Below, in pieces: positions 17,072-23,966 of a stretch of DNA of 64,000 nt; the stretch's first letter is position 1, and every line of letters begins with the position of its first letter. Under the pieces are notes generated by a model. That model was not told the DNA's origin. It did no database searches and saw only the letters and a program-made list of their open reading frames with translations. The position numbers and the translations under genes are program-made. The DNA is taken from the NCBI GenBank assembly GCA_938075675.1, contig CALJHE010000006.1:124001-188000 (forward strand). The letters are read 5' to 3'. This stretch comes from Candidatus Poseidoniaceae archaeon (GTDB lineage Archaea; Thermoplasmatota; Poseidoniia; Poseidoniales; Poseidoniaceae).

Positions 17072-18138
17072 CCCTCCATCGAATAGCGCAGCATGGCCAT
17101 AACTCCACCAAGCCCCATCAACTGCTGTCCACCGTCATGGTCTATTGAGCATTGTACCATTTCTGCGCCGATGTCAGCGAGCCCTTTGGTCCATTCCAGC
17201 CATGTCTTGCCGGCAATACGATCGGTTTCAGAGCGTAGCAAGTCCGCTGAAATCAAGAGGGTTTCAATTGCCCCTTCCTCCATGGCACGAACGAGTGCGT
17301 CTTCACCATAAGCGACCGCTCCACCGGTTGAGAGGCGCTTCCACGCCTCCTCAATCAGTGCGATTTCTTTGGAAATTGCGTATTCGCTCAAAAGATTACC
17401 AGCGAGTCCTTCCCGGAGTACTTCGTTTGCACCTGCTCGTCCACCCATCGATGTTGCTATCGACTTCATGATTCGTGTTTCTCCCGTTGATTTCAGGTCC
17501 GATAGCAGTGCATCTCTTGCATGCCCAGGTCCACAGACAATCAATGGTGTATCGCTGCCGAGGGTATCCACGAGAGCTTTGATGACATTGGAACGGAACG
17601 TGCTAGCAATGCTTTCCGAGTGACGAATTTCACCACGCTTTCCACCGCCTCGCATTGTCCAAGTTGCTCCTTCGCGTAGTCCACGTGCAGTGACATGGAA
17701 GATTACCACTTCATCGGTTTCGACGACGGCCAACACCACTTGAGATTGGCCTGATGCTTTTTCCGATTGCAACAGGAGTTCGACGTCTGCTGGAGTGAAC
17801 ACATTGTGCGATGAAATTTCGATTTCATCTCGTATCTCAACCAGGTGTGTATGATGCATGCCAATGTCAAAGTGCGCTTCTTCGATGGTGCCATGAACAC
17901 GAAGATGCTCGCTAAATGTTTGGTATTCGGTAGATTCGACTCGTAGGCGAATCCACATTTTCTTTCTTTCAGCAGATTTTGCACGCCCGCCTTCCTCTCC
18001 TCCGGTCGTTTGGTCACGGCGTTCGCCGAGCATGGCGAATTGCATCCCCTTTCGAGTCATTCGGGCGAGAGCCCACAAGTCATCTTCAGTCTCCAAACGG
18101 AGTCGCCAAACTTGTGTTTCACGCTTCAAGATTTTCAT
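17068..18138 (-). CDS. pelA: mRNA surveillance protein pelota (aPelota/Dom34)
   Basis: Homologue of eRF1 that recognises stalled ribosomes with an empty A site and, with an aEF1A-type GTPase and ABCE1, drives ribosome splitting and no-go decay. The 356-aa length and three-domain layout fit. The N-terminal Sm-like domain (about 1-130) starts MKIL and contains the EDDLWAL strand; the central domain (about 135-260) contains VVLAVVETDEVVIFHV, followed by a RGGGKRG basic loop; the C-terminal domain (about 265-356) resembles eRF1 domain 3 with VAYGEDALVRAMEEGAIETLLIS. It starts 5 nt downstream of the fhs stop and overlaps the next small gene by 4 nt. Confidence 0.92.
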   Translation of the reverse strand: MKILKRETQVWRLRLETEDDLWALARMTRKGMQFAMLGERRDQTTGGEEGGRAKSAERKKMWIRLRVESTEYQTFSEHLRVHGTIEEAHFDIGMHHTHLVEIRDEIEISSHNVFTPADVELLLQSEKASGQSQVVLAVVETDEVVIFHVTARGLREGATWTMRGGGKRGEIRHSESIASTFRSNVIKALVDTLGSDTPLIVCGPGHARDALLSDLKSTGETRIMKSIATSMGGRAGANEVLREGLAGNLLSEYAISKEIALIEEAWKRLSTGGAVAYGEDALVRAMEEGAIETLLISADLLRSETDRIAGKTWLEWTKGLADIGAEMVQCSIDHDGGQQLMGLGGVMAMLRYSMEG

Positions 18139-18143
18139 TCACT

Positions 18144-19859
18144 TCACCCAAAAACGCCGGTGAGTTTTCCATTTTCATCCATGTCCATGTCAAGTGCAGC
18201 CGGTCGCTTCGGAAGACCGGGCATCGTCATCATGTTTCCAAGTACGGCAACGATGAACCCTGCTCCAGCATTCAATCTGAATTCGCCTACAGGCAGTGTA
18301 AATCCAACGGGTGCTCCGAGTTGCCCAGGGTCATGGGAGAACGAATACTGGGTTTTAGCCATGCAAACGGGTAAATGCCCATATCCCCACGATTGCAACT
18401 TGCTCAATTGCTTCATTGCTGCACTGCTGACGTCAATTCCATCTGCTTTGTAGATGCGTTTTGCAATTGATTCCATTTTTTCCAAAACCGGCGTATCGGC
18501 AGTAAAGAGCGGTGTGAAAGGCCGACCGTTTGCAACATGGTCGTGTACTGCAGCAACGACGGCTTTCGCCAGTTGTTCACCGCCTTTGCCACCGTTTGCA
18601 TGCACTTCGGTAAGCGTCACGTCTGCTGCTCCGCTCTTTCGAGCAGCTGTTCGAAGAGCGTCGAGTTCAGCATCTGTATCCGATGCAAATCTGTTGATGG
18701 ATACGATGACAGGCATTCCAAAACCAGCCATGTTCTTGATGTGGCGGTCAAGATTCCCCTGGGCCCCTCGCATCACGGCATCTACATCTTCCGTTTCCAA
18801 TTCTTCCTTTGTCGGGCGGTAACCACCACGGCTGCCAAATGCTCCACCATGGAGTTTCATCGAACGAACTGTGACGTTCATGACGACACAGTCCGGTGCC
18901 TTTCCAGAATTTGCCGCTTTGATGTGCATGAACTTTTCAGCACCCATGTCCGAACCAAAGCCAGCTTCGGTTACGACGATATCAGCAGCCCCCAATGCGA
19001 GGCGATCAGCGATAATACTCGAATTTCCGTGAGCGATGTTTGCAAACGGGCCACCGTGAATAAAGGCAGGATTTCCTTCAAGAGTTTGGACTAAGTTTGG
19101 TAAAAAGGCGTTCCGTAGCAGTAATGCCATCGAACCCGCAGCACCGATATCTTCCGCTTTAACGGGATTTCCACTGATGGACTGACCGACCACTATCTCC
19201 CCGATTCGCTTTCTCAAGTCTGCATAATCGTTCGCAAGTACCAAAATCGCCATCACTTCGCTCGCAGCAGTTATGTCAAATCGGTCTTGTCTCGGATTTC
19301 CATTTGCAGGGCCACCCAGCCCGATGACGATATTGCGCAGCGAACGGTCGTTCATGTCGATGACACGTGGCCAGAATACCCGGGTCGGGTCTAACTGTGA
19401 TTCATTGCCTTGTTTGATGTGATTGTCAATTAGGGCAGAGAGGAGGTTGTGAGCGGAGGTAACAGCGTGAAGGTCGCCAGTAAAATGCAAGTTAATGTCT
19501 TCCATGGGGATGACTTGAGAATGTCCTCCGCCAGCAGCGCCACCTTTGATTCCAAAGACGGGGCCCATTGAAGGTTCGCGAATGACGCAAGTGGCGCTCT
19601 GTCCAATGGCGCACAGTGCTTGGGTAAGTCCAATTGTGGTTACAGTCTTGCCTTCTCCAAACGGTGTTGGATTAACTGAAGTGACCAGCACAAGGCTACC
19701 TTGAGGTTTAGAAAAGCGTTGGCTGAGGGCATCCCACGTTATTTTTGCCATGCCTCTGCCCATTGGCATCAATTCATGTGATGAAATACCAAGTTTCCAC
19801 GCAATGGTCTCAATTGGTTCAAGGGTTGCTTCACGTGCGATATTCAAATCACTTGCCAT
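18144..19859 (-). CDS. fhs: Formate-tetrahydrofolate ligase
   Basis: Catalyses ATP-dependent formation of 10-formyl-tetrahydrofolate from formate, feeding purine and one-carbon metabolism. Diagnostic features include the P-loop TPFGEGKTVTTIGL, REPSMGPVFGIKGGAAGGG, GDLHAVTSAHNLL and EAGFGSDMGAEKF. The longest ORF begins at a GTG (19931); the ATG at 19859 (MASDLNIA) fits the family N-terminus better and gives 571 aa, close to the normal length. It lies between pelota and flotillin on the same strand. The enzyme is common in bacteria and patchy in archaea. Confidence 0.93.
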   Translation of the reverse strand: MASDLNIAREATLEPIETIAWKLGISSHELMPMGRGMAKITWDALSQRFSKPQGSLVLVTSVNPTPFGEGKTVTTIGLTQALCAIGQSATCVIREPSMGPVFGIKGGAAGGGHSQVIPMEDINLHFTGDLHAVTSAHNLLSALIDNHIKQGNESQLDPTRVFWPRVIDMNDRSLRNIVIGLGGPANGNPRQDRFDITAASEVMAILVLANDYADLRKRIGEIVVGQSISGNPVKAEDIGAAGSMALLLRNAFLPNLVQTLEGNPAFIHGGPFANIAHGNSSIIADRLALGAADIVVTEAGFGSDMGAEKFMHIKAANSGKAPDCVVMNVTVRSMKLHGGAFGSRGGYRPTKEELETEDVDAVMRGAQGNLDRHIKNMAGFGMPVIVSINRFASDTDAELDALRTAARKSGAADVTLTEVHANGGKGGEQLAKAVVAAVHDHVANGRPFTPLFTADTPVLEKMESIAKRIYKADGIDVSSAAMKQLSKLQSWGYGHLPVCMAKTQYSFSHDPGQLGAPVGFTLPVGEFRLNAGAGFIVAVLGNMMTMPGLPKRPAALDMDMDENGKLTGVFG

Positions 19860-19953
19860 GAGCATGTATGCGGTACGATATGGCTTTGAAACCCTCGGGT
19901 CATGTTTGGCCAGAAACGACTGTTTCAACACCTGAGAAACTGCGCCGAATGAC

Positions 19954-21420
19954 TCACTCGTCTTTCATTTCGCCAAGATAGGCTGGCAATTCAATTCCAG
20001 CCATCTTCGCAACATCATGAACAGGTGGTAGGCTTTGCATGAGAGAGGAGATGAAGTTCGATGTTGAGCCACCTTCTCCATTGTTTCCGCCGTTGCCAGA
20101 ATCCCAAACGGTAATCTTGTCGATCTTGAGATTGGATATTGCTTCAGTTTGACGAGAGACCAATTCTTCAATCTTCTCAACCATCAGTAACGTTGCAGCA
20201 GCCTTGGTGTCTCCGCCTGCGCTTGCAACCAGTGACTTGTAACCTGCAGCCTTTGCTTCGAGGACGGCTTGTTGTCCAACCGCTTCTGCTTGGTAGCGTG
20301 CAAGGATTGCATCTGCTTGACCTTGTGCGATACGGCGTTGGCGCTCAGCCTCTGCATCAGCAGAAATCTCGATTTGTTCCTTGGCGACGATCTCACGTGC
20401 GATGTCTGCAGCACGAAGACGTTCGCTCTCAAGCGAATACTGAGCCTTTTCGATTTCTTCTTGAGCACGGCGTTGAGCAACTTCAGCACGTTGACGTGCT
20501 TCGGCTTCTTTCTCAGCAAGTGTTGCATTGGAGATTGCGATAGCAGCACGGCTCAAGTTCTCACCTTCAATGGCGTTCTTCTCTTGCTCTTGGACGAAAA
20601 CTCTCTGGCGACTGATTGCAGATGCCTTACCTTGTTCGGTAGCGGACTTTGCTTCTTGAACTGAGATTTCTTCAGTCATGATGGCGTTTGCTTGTCCAGT
20701 CTTTGTTTCAGATTGTTGCTTCTGAACTTCAATGATACGGTTTCGGTCTGCTTCTGCAACCCGGATTTGTCCCATCTCGAGAGCCTTAGCACGGTCACCC
20801 TCTGCGGATGCAATTGCTTCTGCAGCTGCCTTTGCACCAATCGAGTTGATGTATTCAGCCTCGTCAGTGATGTCAGTGATGTTGACGTTGAGAAGAACCA
20901 GTCCAAGTTTGTGAAGTTCGGAATCGACGTTGTTTGAGACCATGCGTAGGAACGCATCACGGTCCTGGTTGATTTGCTCGATTGTGAGCGTGGCAACGGT
21001 AAGACGAAGTTGACCGAAGATAATTTCACGGGCCATCTCTTCAATTTGAACATTGGACAGACCAAGAAGACGCTCGGCTGCATTTTGCATAATCATAGGG
21101 GATGTGGAGATACCGATGACGAACGTCGATGGGACGTTAATACGAATGTTCTGTTGTGATAGAGCGTGTTCAAGTTGAATCGGAATGGTCATCGGCTTGA
21201 GGTCAAGATAGGCGTAGTGTTGTATGAGTGGCCAAACAATCTTTCCACCTCCGTGGTAACATTTTGCCGCTCCTGCATCTTTCACGTTACCGTAAACGAC
21301 CAGAATTTTGTCGGATGGTGCGAGCTTGTATCTGCTTGTAGCAACATAAATTGTGCCGAATACTGCGAGGGTGAACAAAAAGAGTCCGATAACTGCGATT
21401 GAGGTTCCTGCGTCTGCCAT
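19954..21420 (-). CDS. Flotillin-like SPFH/band 7 membrane scaffold protein
   Basis: A 488-aa flotillin. Residues 5-28 form one membrane helix, residues of about 30-200 the SPFH domain (ISTSPMIMQNAAERLLG; LVLLNVNITDITD), and residues of about 205-430 a long Ala/Glu/Arg-rich coiled coil with the repeated EA-rich heptads of flotillins. A short Gly/Asn-rich break precedes the C-terminus. Known flotillins oligomerise and organise ordered membrane microdomains. The start at 21420 (MADAGTS) is preferred to the ORF start at 21477 because the membrane helix follows directly. The upstream gene encodes an NfeD-like partner, matching the bacterial YuaF-YuaG pairing. Confidence 0.9.
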   Translation of the reverse strand: MADAGTSIAVIGLFLFTLAVFGTIYVATSRYKLAPSDKILVVYGNVKDAGAAKCYHGGGKIVWPLIQHYAYLDLKPMTIPIQLEHALSQQNIRINVPSTFVIGISTSPMIMQNAAERLLGLSNVQIEEMAREIIFGQLRLTVATLTIEQINQDRDAFLRMVSNNVDSELHKLGLVLLNVNITDITDEAEYINSIGAKAAAEAIASAEGDRAKALEMGQIRVAEADRNRIIEVQKQQSETKTGQANAIMTEEISVQEAKSATEQGKASAISRQRVFVQEQEKNAIEGENLSRAAIAISNATLAEKEAEARQRAEVAQRRAQEEIEKAQYSLESERLRAADIAREIVAKEQIEISADAEAERQRRIAQGQADAILARYQAEAVGQQAVLEAKAAGYKSLVASAGGDTKAAATLLMVEKIEELVSRQTEAISNLKIDKITVWDSGNGGNNGEGGSTSNFISSLMQSLPPVHDVAKMAGIELPAYLGEMKDE

Positions 21421-21480
21421 GGCGTAACATACAGGGCGTCCTTTATGAGTGTTCACCCGACCAAAATAGCCCGACAATCC

Positions 21481-22107
21481 TCATTCTTCTTCAGCGGCGT
21501 AGGTATTGACAGAAAGGGGCACAACGATTAATGTCTCACCAATTGCCTTGACTACTTCAATAAATTTACCTGTCTTTAGGCTCGCAGTTTCATCTTCAAG
21601 GACGGCGTCACACGTCCTCATGGCGTTTTGAAATTCGACTTGGACTTGGCCAGTTTCGCCCGCACGGATTTCCATGTAGACCTTACCCTGAGCGCCAATG
21701 GCGAGTGAATGCTTGACTGTGCCATCCACTTCGAGAGACTTCATGATTTGGAATACCTTTCCGATGATGTACATCGAGAAAAACCCTGACACTGCTGCGA
21801 CAAAAATTGCGATGAGGTCTGCTCCACCGCTCTGCGTTACGGCAAGGCCAGCAATTCCAAACATCATGATGAAACTCAGTATGCCTTGAATAGTGAGCAT
21901 GTGGAATATCCCTTCAGCCCCCATGTCAAAGTCGGTCTCAAAACCAGCGAACTCGAGAGCGCCATCAGCGACTCCGCCGAGTAAGATGAGTATGAAATAA
22001 ATCAGGAATAAAAAGGTGCCAACAATCGCCATTACGGCGAACAATACATCCACGCCGGAGATGGACCCGAGTCCTACAAGGTCAAGAACATTTGAAATCA
22101 AGGACAT
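21481..22107 (-). CDS. NfeD-like membrane protein, flotillin partner
   Basis: A 208-aa protein with an N-terminal membrane helix (about 20-45), a second hydrophobic block (about 70-120, two helices) and a soluble C-terminal region (about 130-200) rich in short strands, including AIGAQGKVYMEIRAGETGQV, consistent with the NfeD/YuaF OB-fold. NfeD-type proteins are typically encoded next to flotillin, as here. Divergence at sequence level makes the NfeD assignment a judgement from topology, the OB-like tail and context. Confidence 0.72.
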   Translation of the reverse strand: MSLISNVLDLVGLGSISGVDVLFAVMAIVGTFLFLIYFILILLGGVADGALEFAGFETDFDMGAEGIFHMLTIQGILSFIMMFGIAGLAVTQSGGADLIAIFVAAVSGFFSMYIIGKVFQIMKSLEVDGTVKHSLAIGAQGKVYMEIRAGETGQVQVEFQNAMRTCDAVLEDETASLKTGKFIEVVKAIGETLIVVPLSVNTYAAEEE

Positions 22108-22134
22108 TTTATCACTGGCCTATACTGTTGGCTT

Positions 22135-22404
22135 CTACTCTTCAACCTTCGCCTGTTGTCTTCGTTTAATTGGTCGGATGTAGATGAAGTAATAATGCCC
22201 AAAAACGATTGGTCCAAGTGAGAGGCCAAACATTAGTCCTATGCCCCAAGATGGGAGATCGAGTGCGAGGCCTATTGCCACGACGATAAGGAGACAGACG
22301 AGCATTGAGGCTTTTTCAAGGATGATTAGAATCGGTGCTGAACCCTCGTTGACGCGATCCTTCATCGCAAAGACTTCTCTAAGATTCGACATCTGAACCC
22401 TCAC
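22135..22404 (-). CDS. Small two-helix membrane protein
   Basis: An 89-aa protein with two closely spaced hydrophobic helices (about 27-50 and 53-74) and a basic C-terminal end (RPIKRRQQAK). The GTG start overlaps the stop of the upstream 138-aa gene as GTGA; an ATG four codons later (22392) is an alternative. It sits 27 nt upstream of the NfeD-like gene, so it may belong to a flotillin membrane operon. Family not recognised. Confidence 0.65.
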   Translation of the reverse strand: MRVQMSNLREVFAMKDRVNEGSAPILIILEKASMLVCLLIVVAIGLALDLPSWGIGLMFGLSLGPIVFGHYYFIYIRPIKRRQQAKVEE

Positions 22405-22787
22405 GAGAGAAGGTCAGACCATGACAACTCACTCATGATGACAATCATGAGATAGATGAAACCAATAAAAAATGCCGGATTCCGACCTTTTTCAACGAGG
22501 CTTTCAACTTGACGCAATTGTCCATTTTCATCGCGAATAATCGTTGTCGCTTCCGAAGTGATGTAGTTGCCACCTTGTGTGAACTCTTTGTGATTTTTTT
22601 TGCTGCTTTGGAATACCAAAAACACGAGTGTTCCAATAATTACACCTAGACTTGGGCCGAGGAATCCGCTGAGGGCTGAATTGAATTCAGTCCACATTGC
22701 TGCAGTGAAATAAAGACTCAACCCAGCAGTTAGCATAGAAATAAGTCCTTTACCACGTTTTTGACTCGATAAATTAAACCCGTCCAT
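22401..22787 (-). CDS. Membrane protein of unknown function, first gene of the flotillin operon
   Basis: About 128 aa from the ATG at 22787 (MDGFNLSSQK); the longer ORF uses a TTG at 22817. Three hydrophobic segments are visible: about 18-35, about 43-62 (FLGPSLGVIIGTLVFLVF) and a C-terminal one (AFFIGFIYLMIVIMSELSW). Between the second and third is a soluble region with a predicted strand pair. It overlaps the next gene by 4 nt and diverges from aroE. Family not recognised; context suggests a membrane-organisation role with flotillin. Confidence 0.62.
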   Translation of the reverse strand: MDGFNLSSQKRGKGLISMLTAGLSLYFTAAMWTEFNSALSGFLGPSLGVIIGTLVFLVFQSSKKNHKEFTQGGNYITSEATTIIRDENGQLRQVESLVEKGRNPAFFIGFIYLMIVIMSELSWSDLLS

Positions 22788-22879
22788 GGGTATTTGTAAA
22801 ATGCCACCCTTTTTCAATCCTGCCCCGGTTCAAGTCATTCGTCCATGATGTTGAAGAACTACGCCACGTAAGAGGTTCC

Positions 22880-23920
22880 ATGGCACAAGTTCGGTATGCG
22901 ATATCGGGCAGCCCTGTGACCCATTCTCTCTCACCTTTACTTCACGGTTTGGTCCTGGCCAACCTCGAAAAGTTTGGTGATGATGTTGAATTGAAAAGTA
23001 AAAACTCATCAGTGCACTTGGTCGATACACGTGCGATTGAGGACGCATTGGGGTGGGGGTATGCTGGGCACGCACCCGATGCTCCGGACTGGGAGTACAC
23101 GGGCGCTCCGTTCGGTAAGTTCCGTACCGATGCTTTGCTGAAGAAGGCAATTGATGCAGCAATGGCAATCGAAGACGCAGAACAGCGACTTGTCTCTGTT
23201 TCTGATTCGAATCCCGTCGTGCCGTTAACATCTGAAAACCGATACCTTGAGGAAGCTGCCCGCAGGCATCTGCCAACGCAATGCCTCGAAAATGAAGTTT
23301 GGATGAACCTTACCTCACCTCTCAAACACCAACTTGCAAGCGACGCAATTTCGACAATTGATGACTCGATGCGCCTTCAATCCGTTAACACATTGCGGTG
23401 GGACGGTCAAGCATGGTGGTGTGCGAGTGTCGATGGTTCTGGCGTAGTTGCATTGGCCCATCATCATGGCGTCGACATCAAATCAGGCGCGGTTCTTGGC
23501 ATCATTGGCGGAGGGGGAGCCGCACGTTCAACAGCGGATGCCTGGATTAAGGCAGGTGGGAAAATCTCTGCCCTTCCGGGGCGACGTCACCTCGAATTGC
23601 CGTACGAGTTCGAATCGCAATCATCGACCGGAACTGTTGATTTCTCTGTGGACTTTGAAGGCAGCGATTCGGATGATTCACAGTTTCCAAAGTGTAGACT
23701 ACGGCTAAACCCTACATACGGCCTTCAATCCGGTGACCTGGAGACTCGCTTCTCCGCATTGATGAGTCAACCGCTCGATGGTCGATGGATGCTCGTCGCT
23801 CAGCATTTAGAAGCGTGGAAACGGCTCTGGACTCCTCAGTATGCTCATTTTCTTCCCTCATTGGAACTTCTCCTCACACAATTGGTTCATGCTGAAAATC
23901 TGCTTGCAAAATACGCATGA
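22880..23920 (+). CDS. aroE: Shikimate 5-dehydrogenase homologue with a large N-terminal insertion
   Basis: Catalyses NADPH-dependent reduction of 3-dehydroshikimate in aromatic amino acid synthesis. Substrate-side motifs are present: YAISGSPVTHSLSPLLH (residues 6-22), MNLTSPLKH with the catalytic Lys (about 140-148), SVNTL and VDGSG with the paired Asp. The cofactor loop is GIIGGGGAARS (about 211). The protein has 346 aa against about 270-285 for typical AroE; the extra length is mainly an insertion of about 80 residues between the first motif and the LTSPLK motif, including a Trp/Ala-rich stretch and a long helix. A GAGGT-like Shine-Dalgarno sequence lies just upstream of the ATG. Catalytic residues look intact. 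Confidence 0.8.
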   Translation: MAQVRYAISGSPVTHSLSPLLHGLVLANLEKFGDDVELKSKNSSVHLVDTRAIEDALGWGYAGHAPDAPDWEYTGAPFGKFRTDALLKKAIDAAMAIEDAEQRLVSVSDSNPVVPLTSENRYLEEAARRHLPTQCLENEVWMNLTSPLKHQLASDAISTIDDSMRLQSVNTLRWDGQAWWCASVDGSGVVALAHHHGVDIKSGAVLGIIGGGGAARSTADAWIKAGGKISALPGRRHLELPYEFESQSSTGTVDFSVDFEGSDSDDSQFPKCRLRLNPTYGLQSGDLETRFSALMSQPLDGRWMLVAQHLEAWKRLWTPQYAHFLPSLELLLTQLVHAENLLAKYA

Positions 23921-23966
23921 AGCCCAAAGCGATTAGAATGAGGAAGTGAAGGAGAGAACGGTTCAC

